In this document: positions 29,976-39,792 of the stretch, one piece after another
Layout: every line of letters begins with the position of its first letter
How positions within the stretch are numbered: position 1 is the first letter of the stretch
Assembly: GCF_010731715.1 (NCBI RefSeq)
Contig: NZ_AP022587.1
Location: 1,426,001-1,490,000 of the forward strand
Source of the DNA: Mycobacterium stomatepiae
GTDB taxonomy: Bacteria; Actinomycetota; Actinomycetes; Mycobacteriales; Mycobacteriaceae
Direction of reading: 5' to 3'
DNA length: 64,000 nucleotides
Made by a program: the position numbers and the translations under genes
The notes under the pieces: model-generated
What the model saw: the letters and a program-made list of their open reading frames with translations, nothing else
Database searches by the model: none
Told to the model about the DNA's origin: nothing

Positions 29976-30587
29976 GTGGGAACAGTGCTGGTGGTGCTGG
30001 CTGCGGTGCTGTTCATCGCGTCCATCGTCGTGCTCGTCATCGCGGCACGGCGACCTAAGTCGGCGGCCGCGCCGCGCGGGCGCCGCGACCCCCTGTCCTT
30101 CGACGCGATGCCGCAGTTCGGGCCCCGGCAGCTGGGACACGGCGCCATCGTCAGTTACGGCGGCATCGACTACGTGGTCCGCGGGTCGGTGACGTTCCGC
30201 GAGGGGCCGTTCGTGTGGTGGGAGCACCTGTTGGAGGGCGGCCAGCTGCCGACGTGGTTCGCGGTCGAGGAGGACGACGGTCGCCTCGAGCTCGTCATGT
30301 GGGTCACCCGCAAGGACATCACGCTGCAGCCCGGGGACCGGTACCTGGTCGACGGGATGGCGTTTCACGAGTCGGAACGCGGCCGCGCTTCGTATACGAC
30401 CGAGGGCACGACGGGCCTGCCGGCCGGCGGCGAGATGGAGTTCGTCGACTGCGCCAACGCCGACCAGACCGTGCTGCTCTCCTTCGAGCGCTGGGCACCC
30501 GGCACGCCCTGGGAGATCTCGACGGGCAAGCCGGCGTCGCCGGGCGAGCTCACCGTCTACCCGGCGCCCGCGCCGGGCTCCCCGTAG
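29976..30587 (+). CDS. DUF4178 membrane-anchored protein (Rv2597)
   Basis: 203 residues from GTG 29976. N-terminal membrane helix ([21 protein letters not shown]) then a DUF4178 beta-rich domain ([45 protein letters not shown]). First of five tightly packed genes, with 9 bases before the next. In M. tuberculosis the toxin-antitoxin pair vapBC40 sits between ruvC and this gene; it is absent here. Biochemical role unknown. Confidence 0.85.
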   Translation: MGTVLVVLAAVLFIASIVVLVIAARRPKSAAAPRGRRDPLSFDAMPQFGPRQLGHGAIVSYGGIDYVVRGSVTFREGPFVWWEHLLEGGQLPTWFAVEEDDGRLELVMWVTRKDITLQPGDRYLVDGMAFHESERGRASYTTEGTTGLPAGGEMEFVDCANADQTVLLSFERWAPGTPWEISTGKPASPGELTVYPAPAPGSP

Positions 30588-30596
30588 GACCGCGAG

Positions 30597-31109
30597 GTGC
30601 CGCTCTATCAGCTCGCCGTAGCTCCCGCCGACGTGTCCGGGAGCAGGCTGCGGCTCGCACTCAACGCTCCTGCGCCACCGCTGCTGGCCAGTCATTCCCT
30701 GCGGCATCCCGACGGCAGCGCGCTGCGGCTCGGGGTGCTCGGCGCCTCCCACCTCGTCACGGTCGATCACGTTGCCCACACGTTCTCCGAGCAGGTGTCC
30801 TGCACCGCCGACAGCGAGGCCGGCAAGCTGCCCGAGCGTGCCGAAGCCTGCGGATATTCGCTGGAATCGGCCACCACCACGCGCGACGAGGCCACGTTTC
30901 GCCAACTGGCGCGTGAGCTGCGCGAGCGGTGCCGAGCCGATACCGCTTGGCTCGGCGGCACCTTCCCCGGTGATGATGCGGCACTGACCGTGCTGGCCGC
31001 CGAACCCGACGGCCCCGGCTGGCGCTGGCAGACGTGGCACCTGTACCCGCAGCGTCCGCTGGGGTCTGGCGGGGTGGTGGTTCACACGGCGAGCCGGTGG
31101 CGGCCGTGA
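30597..31109 (+). CDS. DUF2617 protein (Rv2598)
   Basis: 170 residues from GTG 30597. No membrane segment or signal. Recognisable as the Rv2598 family by [23 protein letters not shown] and [34 protein letters not shown]. Its stop overlaps the next start (GTGA), so the next gene is translationally coupled. Function unknown; the fixed neighbourhood implies a shared membrane-associated pathway. Confidence 0.82.
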   Translation: MPLYQLAVAPADVSGSRLRLALNAPAPPLLASHSLRHPDGSALRLGVLGASHLVTVDHVAHTFSEQVSCTADSEAGKLPERAEACGYSLESATTTRDEATFRQLARELRERCRADTAWLGGTFPGDDAALTVLAAEPDGPGWRWQTWHLYPQRPLGSGGVVVHTASRWRP

Positions 31110-31537
31110 GCCGCAAACAACTGTTCTGGCTCGGCGGCGGACTCGCCGCGGCGTCGGTGGTGTCCTTGGTCATCGGAATCGTATTGCTGCAGAAGGACAT
31201 TGGCGGATATATCGCGAGCAACTATCGCGAGTACGCTCGCGACGTCAACGCCACGCGATACCTGTGCAGCGGATCGCCCGATCAGGTGGCCGACGCGCTC
31301 GCCGACTATCAGGAACCCGAGGCTCGGGCCGACAACGACAACACCGAGTACCTGCGCTACAGCGACAACATCGTGACCGTCGGCCCGGATGGCAGCCACC
31401 CGTGCAGCATTCGCGTCGAAAGCCTCAGCGCCGGTTACAGCCACGGGTCCTACGTCTTCCTCGGCCCCGGGTTCAGTCCCGGATCCCCGTCGAGTGGTTC
31501 CGGCGGCAGCCCCGGCGGCCCGGGCGGCACCAAATAG
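31106..31537 (+). CDS. DUF4247 membrane-anchored protein (Rv2599)
   Basis: 143 residues from GTG 31106 ([19 protein letters not shown]). One membrane helix near 6-29, then an extracytoplasmic domain with two Cys ([31 protein letters not shown]) that could form a disulfide, and a Gly/Ser/Pro tail. Start set by the 4-base overlap with the DUF2617 gene. Confidence 0.85.
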   Translation: MSRKQLFWLGGGLAAASVVSLVIGIVLLQKDIGGYIASNYREYARDVNATRYLCSGSPDQVADALADYQEPEARADNDNTEYLRYSDNIVTVGPDGSHPCSIRVESLSAGYSHGSYVFLGPGFSPGSPSSGSGGSPGGPGGTK

Positions 31538-31551
31538 CAAAGGAGACAACC

Positions 31552-32007
31552 GTGTACCTCGCCTTCGATATCGGAAACGTGGATCTCGATCCCGTCCTGA
31601 AAGGCGTCGTCGCGACGCTGCTGTACTTCGTCGTCGGCATGGCCGTCCTGCTCGTCGGGTTCTACATGGTCGACGTGCTGACCCCGGGCAAGCTGCGCCA
31701 GCTGGTCTTCGTCGACCGCCGGCCCAACGCCGTCGTGGTCGCCAGCGCCATGTACGTCGCGCTGACCACCGTGATCGTCAGCGCCATCGTGAACAGCTAC
31801 AGCCAGCTGGCGCAGGGACTCGTCGGCGTGGCGGTGTACGGGTTCATGGGTGTGATCCTGTTGGGAATCGCACTGCTGACACTGCATCTGGTGATCCCGG
31901 GCAGCTTCCACGCGCACGTCGACGACCCCGAGCTGCACCCCGGCTCGTTCGCGGTGGCGCTGATGCTGTTGGCGGTCGGAGGAGTGACCGCCGCCGCGGT
32001 GTCATGA
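31552..32007 (+). CDS. DUF350 membrane protein (Rv2600)
   Basis: 151 residues from GTG 31552, with AGGAG eight bases upstream. Four hydrophobic helices. The motif [25 protein letters not shown] is typical of DUF350 (YjfL-like) proteins. Its stop overlaps the speE-like start by 4 bases (ATGA). Function unknown. Confidence 0.85.
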   Translation: MYLAFDIGNVDLDPVLKGVVATLLYFVVGMAVLLVGFYMVDVLTPGKLRQLVFVDRRPNAVVVASAMYVALTTVIVSAIVNSYSQLAQGLVGVAVYGFMGVILLGIALLTLHLVIPGSFHAHVDDPELHPGSFAVALMLLAVGGVTAAAVS

Positions 32008-33587
32008 CCACTACGCAGGAGGCCGCACGGTCGGCGACGACGCGCTGGCGAGCCCTGCTGCTCGCCGCTGTCGCGGCCTGCGCGGCGTGCGGCATCATCT
32101 ACGAGTTGGCGCTGCTGACGCTGTCGGCCAACCTCAATGGCGGCGGCATCGTCGCCACCTCGCTGATCGTCGCCGGCTATATCGCGGCGCTGGGCGTGGG
32201 TGCACTGCTGGTCAAGCCGCTGCTGCGGCATGCGGGCATCGTCTTCGTCGCGGTCGAGGCGCTGCTGGGCATCGTCGGCGGGCTGTCGGCCGCGGCGTTG
32301 TATGCCGTGTTCGCGTTCCTGGACGGCGCGATCGGGTCGACGTGGGTGCTGGCGCTGGGCACCGCGCTGATCGGCGGTCTGGTCGGCGCCGAGGTGCCGC
32401 TGCTGATGACGCTGCTGCAGCAGCGGCCGGGTGGCCCCGCCAGAAACGCAGCAACGGATTCCGGCCGCACGCTGGCCAATCTCAATGCCGCCGACTACCT
32501 GGGGGCGCTGGTCGGCGGGCTGGTCTGGCCGTTCGCGCTGCTGCCGCATCTCGGGATGATCCGCGGCGCCGCGGCGACCGGCGTCATCAACCTGGTCGCG
32601 GCGGCCATTGTGGCGATGTTCCTGCTGCGGCGGGTGATCTCCACCGCGCAGCTGGCCACGGCGCTGTGCGCCCTCACCGCGGCCCTCGGGCTGCTGATCG
32701 TGCTCCTGGTGCACGCGCACGACATCGAAATAACAAGCCGCCAAAGGCTTTACGCCGACCCGATCATCGCCTACCGGCACACCGCCTACCAGGAGATCGT
32801 GGTCACCCGCCGCGGCAACGACACCCGGCTTTATCTGGACGGCGGCTTGCAGTTCTCCACCCGCGACGAATACCGCTACACCGAAAGTCTCGTCTATCCG
32901 GCGCTCGGCAGGGGCGCCCGCTCGGTGCTGGTGCTGGGCGGCGGCGACGGGCTGGCGGCACGAGAGCTGTTGCGCCAGAAAGGTATCGACAAGATCGTGC
33001 AGGTGGAGCTCGATCCCGCGGTGATCGAGATCGCCCGCACCACGTTGCGCGACGCCAACGCCGGGGCGCTGGACGACCCGCGGGTGTCCGTCGTGATCGA
33101 CGACGCGATGCGCTGGCTTCGGGCCTCGGCTCCGCAGCTGCGACCGCCCGGCGGATTCGACGCCGTCATCGTCGACCTGCCCGACCCGGACACCCCGGTG
33201 CTGGGCCGGCTGTATTCAACCGAGTTCTATGCCCTCGTCGCGCATGCACTTTCACCGAACGGGCTGGTCGTCGTCCAGGCCGGCCCGTTTTCCACGCCGA
33301 CGGCGTTCTGGCGCAAGGTGTCATCGATGCGTTCGGCCGGATATGCGGTCACGCCATACCACGTGCATGTGCCGACGTTCGGCGACTGGGGTTTCGCCCT
33401 CGCCCGGCCCGGCGACATCGCGCCGATCCCCACGATGCCCACCGACGCGCCACCGCTGCGCTACCTTAATCCGCAGGTGCTGGCGGCCGCGACGGTGTTC
33501 TCCGACGACATCGCGCCGCGGCCGCTGGAGCCGTCGACGCTGGACAACCCGCGCATCGTCGAGGACATGCGGCACGGCTACGACTAG
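32004..33587 (+). CDS. speE: Membrane-bound spermidine synthase-like protein (Rv2601)
   Basis: 527 residues. The N-terminal half (about 15-235) holds seven or so membrane helices. The C-terminal half is an aminopropyltransferase-type Rossmann domain: [49 protein letters not shown] and [11 protein letters not shown]. In true spermidine synthases this transfers aminopropyl from decarboxylated S-adenosylmethionine to putrescine; here the substrate could be a membrane or small-molecule amine. Last gene of the DUF4178-DUF2617-DUF4247-DUF350 cassette. Confidence 0.85.
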   Translation: MTTTQEAARSATTRWRALLLAAVAACAACGIIYELALLTLSANLNGGGIVATSLIVAGYIAALGVGALLVKPLLRHAGIVFVAVEALLGIVGGLSAAALYAVFAFLDGAIGSTWVLALGTALIGGLVGAEVPLLMTLLQQRPGGPARNAATDSGRTLANLNAADYLGALVGGLVWPFALLPHLGMIRGAAATGVINLVAAAIVAMFLLRRVISTAQLATALCALTAALGLLIVLLVHAHDIEITSRQRLYADPIIAYRHTAYQEIVVTRRGNDTRLYLDGGLQFSTRDEYRYTESLVYPALGRGARSVLVLGGGDGLAARELLRQKGIDKIVQVELDPAVIEIARTTLRDANAGALDDPRVSVVIDDAMRWLRASAPQLRPPGGFDAVIVDLPDPDTPVLGRLYSTEFYALVAHALSPNGLVVVQAGPFSTPTAFWRKVSSMRSAGYAVTPYHVHVPTFGDWGFALARPGDIAPIPTMPTDAPPLRYLNPQVLAAATVFSDDIAPRPLEPSTLDNPRIVEDMRHGYD

Positions 33588-33591
33588 TTCG

Positions 33592-34347
33592 CTAGTCCTC
33601 GTCGAGAGCGGCCAGCACCTCGTCCGACAGGTCGACGTTGGTCCAGACGTTCTGCACGTCGTCGCTCTCTTCGAGCGCGTCGACGAACTTGAACACCTTG
33701 CGCGCGCCGTCGACGTCGACGGGCACGCTGACCGACGGCTGGAAGCTGGCCTCGGCCGAGTCGTAGTCGATGCCGGCGTCCTGCAGCGCGGTGCGCACCG
33801 CGACCAGATCGGTCGGCTCGGAGATCACCTCGAAAGTCTCGCCCAGATCGTTGACGTCCTCGGCGCCGGCGTCCAGCACGGCGGTCAACACGTCGTCCTC
33901 ACTTAGCCCGTTCTTCTCCAGCGTGACCACGCCCTTGCGGGTGAACAGGTAGGACACCGATCCGGGATCCGCCATGTTGCCGCCGTTGCGGGTCACCGCC
34001 ACCCGCACCTCGCCGGCCGCGCGGTTGCGGTTGTCGGTCAGGCATTCGATCAGCACCGCGACGCCGTTGGGCCCGTAGCCCTCGTACATGATCGTCTGGT
34101 AGTCGGCGCCACCGGCTTCCTCGCCGGCGCCGCGCTTGCGGGCGCGCTCGATGTTGTCGTTGGGCACCGAGGTCTTCTTCGCCTTCTGAATGGCGTCGTA
34201 GAGCGTCGGGTTGCCGGCCGGGTCCCCGCCGCCGGTCCGGGCGGCGACCTCGATGTTCTTGATCAGCCGGGCGAACTCTTTGCCGCGGCGCGCGTCCTTG
34301 ACGGCCTTCTGGTGCTTCGTGGTCGCCCACTTGGAATGGCCGCTCAT
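33592..34347 (-). CDS. YebC/PmpR-type (TACO1) protein (Rv2603c)
   Basis: 251 residues from ATG 34347 ([18 protein letters not shown]). The whole protein follows the YebC family: [56 protein letters not shown]. The family includes transcriptional regulators and, more recently, factors helping ribosomes through proline stretches. Convergent with the speE-like gene, 4 bases between stops. Confidence 0.94.
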   Translation of the reverse strand: MSGHSKWATTKHQKAVKDARRGKEFARLIKNIEVAARTGGGDPAGNPTLYDAIQKAKKTSVPNDNIERARKRGAGEEAGGADYQTIMYEGYGPNGVAVLIECLTDNRNRAAGEVRVAVTRNGGNMADPGSVSYLFTRKGVVTLEKNGLSEDDVLTAVLDAGAEDVNDLGETFEVISEPTDLVAVRTALQDAGIDYDSAEASFQPSVSVPVDVDGARKVFKFVDALEESDDVQNVWTNVDLSDEVLAALDED

Positions 34348-34473
34348 CGTCGTCCTACCTCGCTTTTCCTCTTGCTTCTTGACCAGACGAGTCTACGTGG
34401 ACGCTCGGGGCGGGTTGCCCGGCCACTGCCACGGGCCGGTTTCGGACCCTGACATTTGGAGAACCCGGTACAC

Positions 34474-34623
34474 GTGAATCAGCCGAAAGAACCCGAGGAC
34501 GCGACGAAGTCGACCGAGGAACAGCGCCAGCATCAGGAACAACTCGAGCACCAGCACGAGGACCCGGACGCGCCGGGCTTGCACCAGTCCCAGCGCAATG
34601 TGCCGGACGAGACCACGCGCTAG
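34474..34623 (+). CDS. Small charged 49-residue protein
   Basis: GTG 34474 to TAG 34623. The product is almost all polar ([19 protein letters not shown] at the N-terminus, then a Gln/His/Glu-rich centre), with no membrane segment, so it is probably disordered. A GGAG lies about 11 bases upstream, further than ideal. It is alone on the plus strand between the yebC-type gene and pdxT, and its stop codon overlaps that of convergent pdxT. Biased composition without interruption suggests a real small gene; function unknown. Confidence 0.5.
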   Translation: MNQPKEPEDATKSTEEQRQHQEQLEHQHEDPDAPGLHQSQRNVPDETTR

Positions 34624-35216
34624 CTGCGGCCCGTGACGATGTCGACGAACAGTTGATGGATGCGCCGGTCCCCCGTCATCTCCGGGTGAAACGCCGTCGC
34701 CAGCTTCGGCCCCTGCCGGACGGCGACGACGTGTCCCGCCGCCCTGGCCAACACCTGCACGCCATCACCGACGCGCTCGACCCACGGCGCCCGGATGAAC
34801 ACCGCCCGCACCGGGCCGTCCAATCCCGCGAACTCGACGTCACCTTCGAACGAATCGACTTGACGTCCAAAAGCGTTGCGTCGCACCGTGATATCGATCC
34901 CACGCAGCGGTAGCGCCTGGCGTCCATTGGCGCCGGCATCGAGAATCTCGCTCGATAGCATGATCATTCCGGCGCACGCGCCATACGCCGGCAGCCCGTC
35001 GGCCAGCCGCGCCCGCAGCGGCTCGAGCAGGCCGAGGTCGAGCAGCAGGTGGCTCATCGTGGTGGATTCGCCGCCCGGGATGACCAGCCCGTCGATTGCC
35101 TCGATCTCGCCGCGGCGGCGCACCGGCATCGACTCGGCTCCTGCGTCGCGCAGCGCGGCCAGATGCTCCCGGGTGTCGCCTTGCAGCGCCAAGACGCCGA
35201 TCTTCGGGCGGCTCAC
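34620..35216 (-). CDS. pdxT: Pyridoxal 5'-phosphate synthase glutaminase subunit
   Basis: 198 residues from GTG 35216, matching the M. tuberculosis length. Class I glutamine amidotransferase supplying ammonia to PdxS. VPGGEST-type oxyanion motif ([15 protein letters not shown]), nucleophile Cys in YGACAGMI, and the C-terminal His-Glu pair in [10 protein letters not shown]. Start overlaps the tesB stop by 4 bases, so pdxS-tesB-pdxT form one operon. Confidence 0.96.
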   Translation of the reverse strand: MSRPKIGVLALQGDTREHLAALRDAGAESMPVRRRGEIEAIDGLVIPGGESTTMSHLLLDLGLLEPLRARLADGLPAYGACAGMIMLSSEILDAGANGRQALPLRGIDITVRRNAFGRQVDSFEGDVEFAGLDGPVRAVFIRAPWVERVGDGVQVLARAAGHVVAVRQGPKLATAFHPEMTGDRRIHQLFVDIVTGRS

Positions 35217-36049
35217 GACTGGTATCCGCGTTTGAAGCGGGTCAGCCCCTCCTGCATGACCGCAGCGACCATCTCGCCGGACTGCGTGAAGATCTTGCCC
35301 TGGCACAGCGAGCGACCGCCGCTGGCCGACGGCGAGGACTGGTCGTAGAGCAGCCACTCGTCGGCCCGGAATGCACGCATGAACCACATCGCGTGGTCCA
35401 GCGAGGCAACCTGCAGATGCTCGCGCACGTCGAGGTGGGTGACCTGCGCCGAACCCAGCAGCGTGAGGTCGCTCATGTAGGCCAGGGCGCAGATGTGCAG
35501 CACCGGGTCGTTCGGCAGCGGGTCACGGTGCCGGAACCACACCTGTTGCTGAGATGCCTTGCCGGGCAACAACTCCAAGCGCTCGCGCGGCACGATGCAA
35601 ACGTCCCACTCCTCGAACTGCTTGAATCCGGCATCGTCGAAGACCTTGATCGAATCCAGCCCGGGTAGGCCGTCGGGCGGCGGCGCGGCCGGCATCGGGT
35701 CCTGGTGGTGAATGCCTTCCTGATCGGTCTGGAAGGACGCCCCCATGTTGAAGATGATCTCGCCGTGCTGGATGGCGTTGACCCGCCGAGTGGCAAACGA
35801 ACCGCCGTCGCGGGTGCGCTCGACGAGGAAAACCGTGGGCTCCCTGGGGTCCCCGGGCCGTAGGAAGTAGCCGTGCAGCGAGTGCACCTGGTAGCGCGGG
35901 TCGACGGTGCGCACCGCCGAGACCAGCGACTGGCCGGCGACGTGGCCTCCGAAGGTGCGCTGCAGGAATCCGGATTCCGGGCTAAAGACGCTGCCACGGT
36001 AGATGTTGACCTCGAGTTGCTCGAGATCAAGGATCTCTTCGATAGCCAC
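35213..36049 (-). CDS. tesB2: Acyl-CoA thioesterase II
   Basis: 278 residues with a double hot-dog fold. It hydrolyses acyl-CoA to free fatty acid and CoA. Family markers: [19 protein letters not shown] near 30, [39 protein letters not shown] and [22 protein letters not shown]. Lies between pdxS and pdxT, the same unexpected placement as in M. tuberculosis (Rv2605c). Confidence 0.92.
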   Translation of the reverse strand: MAIEEILDLEQLEVNIYRGSVFSPESGFLQRTFGGHVAGQSLVSAVRTVDPRYQVHSLHGYFLRPGDPREPTVFLVERTRDGGSFATRRVNAIQHGEIIFNMGASFQTDQEGIHHQDPMPAAPPPDGLPGLDSIKVFDDAGFKQFEEWDVCIVPRERLELLPGKASQQQVWFRHRDPLPNDPVLHICALAYMSDLTLLGSAQVTHLDVREHLQVASLDHAMWFMRAFRADEWLLYDQSSPSASGGRSLCQGKIFTQSGEMVAAVMQEGLTRFKRGYQS

Positions 36050-36058
36050 AGATCGTTC

Positions 36059-36967
36059 TTACCAGCCGCGTTGGGCCAGGCGGTGCGGCTCCGGGACCTG
36101 CTCGACGTTGATGCCGACCATCGCCTCGCCGAGGCCGCGCGAGACCTTGGCCAGCACGTCCGGATCGTCGTAGAACGTGGTGGCCTTGACGATCGCGGCG
36201 GCGCGCTGGGCGGGGTCGCCGGACTTGAAGATGCCCGAGCCGACGAAGACGCCCTCCGCGCCCAGTTGCATCATCATCGCCGCGTCGGCCGGGGTCGCGA
36301 TGCCGCCCGCGGTGAACAAGGTGACCGGCAGCTTGCCGGCCCGGGCCACCTCGACGACGAGATCGTAGGGTGCTTGCAATTCCTTTGCGGCAACGAATAA
36401 TTCGTCTTGCGCCAACGATGTCAGACGACGGATCTCACCGCCGATGGCCCGCATGTGGGTGGCCGCGTTGGATACGTCGCCGGTGCCGGCTTCGCCCTTG
36501 GAGCGGATCATCGCCGCACCCTCGCTGATGCGCCGCAGCGCCTCACCGAGATTGGTTGCCCCGCACACGAACGGCACGGTGAACTTCCACTTGTCGATGT
36601 GGTGGGTGTAGTCGGCGGGCGTGAGCACCTCGGACTCGTCGACGTAATCCACGCCGAGGCTCTGCAGGATCTGCGCCTCGACGAAATGTCCGATACGAGC
36701 CTTGGCCATCACCGGGATGGTGACCGCGGAGATGATGCCCTCGATCATGTCGGGGTCGCTCATCCGCGACACCCCACCCTGCGCGCGGATATCGGCGGGT
36801 ACTCGCTCCAGCGCCATGACCGCGACGGCGCCGGCGCCCTCCGCGATGCGGGCCTGCTCCGGGGTGACGACGTCCATGATGACGCCACCCTTGAGCATCT
36901 CGGCCATGCCGCGCTTGACGCGCGCCGTTCCCGTCACTGCCTGGCTGGACTGTGCGCCGCTTTCCAC
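36059..36967 (-). CDS. pdxS: Pyridoxal 5'-phosphate synthase lyase subunit
   Basis: 302 residues from GTG 36967. PdxS condenses ribose 5-phosphate, glyceraldehyde 3-phosphate and ammonia from PdxT into PLP. The barrel begins [22 protein letters not shown]; the Schiff-base Lys lies in [10 protein letters not shown] and the second in [11 protein letters not shown]. Start choice: AAGGAG at 36980-36985 lies inside a longer in-frame ATG (36991), suggesting GTG 36967 is the true start; 36991 remains possible. pdxH, next in M. tuberculosis, is missing here. Confidence 0.93.
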   Translation of the reverse strand: MESGAQSSQAVTGTARVKRGMAEMLKGGVIMDVVTPEQARIAEGAGAVAVMALERVPADIRAQGGVSRMSDPDMIEGIISAVTIPVMAKARIGHFVEAQILQSLGVDYVDESEVLTPADYTHHIDKWKFTVPFVCGATNLGEALRRISEGAAMIRSKGEAGTGDVSNAATHMRAIGGEIRRLTSLAQDELFVAAKELQAPYDLVVEVARAGKLPVTLFTAGGIATPADAAMMMQLGAEGVFVGSGIFKSGDPAQRAAAIVKATTFYDDPDVLAKVSRGLGEAMVGINVEQVPEPHRLAQRGW

Positions 36968-37303
36968 TAGCCCCTTCTCTCCTTGTCCCATTCGAGCTTC
37001 CACTCTAGTGGTTGGCACAAAATCGGTTTTTCCGCCGTTTGTGTGAGGTTTCTATGGCCGTTTGATGTTCATGTGAGTTTGCTATGGACCGGTTGACCTG
37101 TGTCACACACGCGGCAAATAGCCGCGAAATCGTGTTAGAAATACCGCCGGATATCCGCAGCACGCCATTGCGCTCCTTTGCCGGATATCCATCGGGGGGC
37201 GTTGGCCCTCGTCACTTCGGCCGCGTCGCTTAGCGTTTGGCGTTCGGCCTTCGGCCTTCGGCGTTTGGCGTTTGGCCGAGAACGACGACCAAGAAGGGGG
37301 TCT
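36968..37303. other. Intergenic region between pdxS and PPE
   Basis: 336 bases between divergent pdxS and the PPE gene. It is richer in A and T than its surroundings in the middle (around 37010-37150) and holds a run of tandem heptamers at 37236-37277. I see no convincing gene; the pdxH gene expected by synteny is absent. Confidence 0.6.
37236..37277. repeat. Six tandem heptamers TTYGGCS upstream of the PPE gene
   Basis: Six consecutive 7-base units: TTTGGCG, TTCGGCC, TTCGGCC, TTCGGCG, TTTGGCG, TTTGGCC. The array ends 26 bases before the PPE start codon, so a copy-number change would alter promoter or leader spacing. Confidence 0.8.
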
Positions 37304-38362
37304 ATGTTGCTGGACTACGGACTGTTGCCGCCGGAAATAAATTCCGCACGCATGTATGGGGGGCCGCGGTCGGGGGCGATGTGGGCAGCGGCCGAAGTCT
37401 GGGACACCGTGGCAGCCGAGTTGGGTTATACGGCAAGCGCTTTCGATTCGACGGTGTCGTCGCTGACCGGCGGGCCCTGGCGGGGCCCGGCGTCGAAGGC
37501 GATGGCGACCGCGGCCGCTCCGTACGTGCAGTGGTTGACCGCGACGTCGGCAAACGCGGAGCGGGTGGCCATCCAGACCCGATTATCGGCCGGTGCGTTC
37601 GAGGCGGCGTTTGCCGCGACGGTGCCACCCGAGGTCGTCGTGGCCAACCGCACGCTGCTGATGACGCTGATCGCGACCAACATCTTGGGTCAGAACACCG
37701 CGGCGATCGCGGCGACCGAGGCCGAATACGCCGAAATGTGGGCCCAGGATGTGGCGGCCATGGTGGGCTACGACGCCAGCACCACGGCGGCCGGGGCCGG
37801 GCAGACTCCGTTCAGCGCACCGCCGCTGACGCTGACCAGCCTGCCCACCGCTAGGTTCGTCCCCTTGGGTGAACAGTTGTTGGAATCGATGATGCAGACG
37901 CTGACGGGTCACCTGACGGATCCGATGACGCAGCTGCAGATGCTCTCGACGCCGGCCCAGTTCGCGATGGAACCGATGAATAACCTGATTGGCCAGGCCA
38001 TGTCCGGCTCCAACTCGTTGCCGAGCACTGCCGGCGGCGTTTCGGCGGCCCATCCGCTGCTGGCGTCCGCCGTGAGTCCCGAGACGAGTCGCGTGGTCAG
38101 CGCGAGTACCGGACGGGCGGCCTCGATTGGTCCGTTGTCCGTGCCGGCGAGCTGGGTCAATGCCACGTCGGCGGCGCCCGCAATTCCGGCGATGGCCGAG
38201 GGGTCCACCGCCACCGTGAGCCCGATTTCGGCGAGCGCGGCCACAACACCACCCTCGATCAACATGCCCGCCCGATTGGCAGGCGCCGCGGCGGCCGCCG
38301 CGGCCCGCAAAGGCTCCGACATCGCGCCCGGTGCTGGCCTCGCCGTCAGGCGCTCCCGATGA
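37304..38362 (+). CDS. PPE protein, SVP subgroup (copy 1)
   Basis: 352 residues from ATG 37304 ([18 protein letters not shown]). N-terminal PPE domain (about 1-175) with LLPPE and the WxG-type turn [25 protein letters not shown]; then a [10 protein letters not shown] region and the [17 protein letters not shown] tail of the PPE-SVP group. PPE proteins are secreted by ESX type VII systems paired with a PE partner. The next gene, a PE-lipase, overlaps its stop by 4 bases, so the two are probably co-translated partners, with PPE first, the reverse of the usual order. Confidence 0.88.
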   Translation: MLLDYGLLPPEINSARMYGGPRSGAMWAAAEVWDTVAAELGYTASAFDSTVSSLTGGPWRGPASKAMATAAAPYVQWLTATSANAERVAIQTRLSAGAFEAAFAATVPPEVVVANRTLLMTLIATNILGQNTAAIAATEAEYAEMWAQDVAAMVGYDASTTAAGAGQTPFSAPPLTLTSLPTARFVPLGEQLLESMMQTLTGHLTDPMTQLQMLSTPAQFAMEPMNNLIGQAMSGSNSLPSTAGGVSAAHPLLASAVSPETSRVVSASTGRAASIGPLSVPASWVNATSAAPAIPAMAEGSTATVSPISASAATTPPSINMPARLAGAAAAAAARKGSDIAPGAGLAVRRSR

Positions 38363-39576
38363 CGTTCGTGATCACCGACCCCGAAGCGATAGGGACGGCG
38401 GCCGGCGAGTTGCGCGCGCTCGGTTCGGCGCTGCATGAGACGAACGCCGCAGCGGCGGCCCCGATGACGGGAGTGCAACCGCCGGCGACGGATTCAGTAT
38501 CGGTGCGAACGGCGGCACAGCTGGTCGCACAGGCTGAGCAGTATCAGGCGCTCAGCACGAAGGCGAAACTATTTCACGACCAGTTCGTCAATACCCTGCG
38601 CGTCGCGAAGAACGCGTATGCCGAAACCGAAGTCGCCAACAAAGCGACCATGCGGGCGGCGTCGGCGCAGGACAACGTCGCGCTGATCATGGGCGGCACC
38701 GGAAATCCGAAACCGAGCGTCGAGTACATGACCTCGGTCCAGCTGGCGTTCCTGCAGAAGTACCCGGGCTACCGACTGGTGAGTCTGCATACTCCGGAAG
38801 AGCTCTGGCCGATCACCGGCCTCAACAGCCGAACCTTCGGCAGATCGGTCGCCGAGGGTTTCGCAACCTTGAACAACGCAATACTGGACCAGACCGCCGC
38901 CGGCAACAAGGTTGTCGTGATGGGCTATTCGCAGAGCGCAACCATCGCCAGCATGCAAATGCGATATCTGGAGGGCCTTCCGGCCGCCCTACGGCCCAGT
39001 ACGAACCTGCTGGACTTCGTCTTGGCGGCCAATCCGAACAACCCGGCGGGCGGCGTTCTGACGCACCTGATCCCGGGATTCGGAGAGTTTCGCTTCGCCA
39101 CGCCGCTGACGACGTCTTATGCGACGTCGATATTCACGCTGCAATACGACGCGATCGCCGACTTCCCGAGGAATCCGTTGTGGCTTCCGACTGGCGTGAA
39201 CTCGCTGTTCAGCTTGCTCAAAGCGCACCACATGGCTACCTACGTCACCGCCGCAGACACTGTCACCGCCATCCAAACTCAGATTGGCAACGTGACGATG
39301 AACTTCATGCCCAACCTGCAATTACCACTGCTCGATCCGCTACGGATGTACGTCCCCATCCTGGGAAATCCGGTAGCAGACTTGCTCCAACCGTTCCTCA
39401 AGCCGGTCGTCGACCTGGGCCATCTCGGGTTGCTCCCAAGTCCACTCAGCGTCACGGGAGCCATCGGTCCCGGCACCGCGGCGGGAATCACGAATCCGTT
39501 GGTGGCCGGGTTGCCGGCACCGGGCTCCACCGGAATGCCGCCACTGATCCCCACCGGTATGGCGAGCGGGTTCTAG
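38359..39576 (+). CDS. PE protein with PE-PPE (lipase/cutinase-like) domain (copy 1)
   Basis: 405 residues from ATG 38359. PE domain at about 1-95 ([20 protein letters not shown]) with the export motif YAETE (YxxxD/E). A PE-PPE serine-hydrolase domain follows: [41 protein letters not shown] (nucleophile Ser in GYSQS), [16 protein letters not shown] and [24 protein letters not shown]. Related proteins hydrolyse medium or long acyl esters at the cell surface. Follows the PPE gene with an ATGA overlap. Confidence 0.88.
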   Translation: MTFVITDPEAIGTAAGELRALGSALHETNAAAAAPMTGVQPPATDSVSVRTAAQLVAQAEQYQALSTKAKLFHDQFVNTLRVAKNAYAETEVANKATMRAASAQDNVALIMGGTGNPKPSVEYMTSVQLAFLQKYPGYRLVSLHTPEELWPITGLNSRTFGRSVAEGFATLNNAILDQTAAGNKVVVMGYSQSATIASMQMRYLEGLPAALRPSTNLLDFVLAANPNNPAGGVLTHLIPGFGEFRFATPLTTSYATSIFTLQYDAIADFPRNPLWLPTGVNSLFSLLKAHHMATYVTAADTVTAIQTQIGNVTMNFMPNLQLPLLDPLRMYVPILGNPVADLLQPFLKPVVDLGHLGLLPSPLSVTGAIGPGTAAGITNPLVAGLPAPGSTGMPPLIPTGMASGF

Positions 39577-39635
39577 CTCGGCGGATGGACTGCAGCCGGG
39601 GCAGCCGGCCCGATGTCGTGGTCGGCCACCGCGAC
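39571..39635. repeat. Relic copy of the NUDIX gene 3' end
   Basis: From TTCTAG on, these bases match 42076-42142, the PE-lipase stop plus the last codons of the NUDIX gene, with a few substitutions and a 2-base gap. A piece of NUDIX gene here, far from the real one, marks the join of a tandem duplication. Confidence 0.8.
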
Positions 39636-39792
39636 GGATTTTCAACACCTGTTCAGCCGGTAGATGCGACGAGCGTCACATTGTGCTAAATATTGTGACG
39701 GCTATTTGCGCAGGCCGTGGCTGCTGGTGCGAATCAAAGGGTGGGATCCCTCGTCACACCGGCCGTAACGGTGGGCCGAGAAGAGGTCCCGG

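Noticed and set aside
36968..37303. Hidden pdxH remnant
   Set aside because: Read in all frames; no FMN-oxidase motif recognised.
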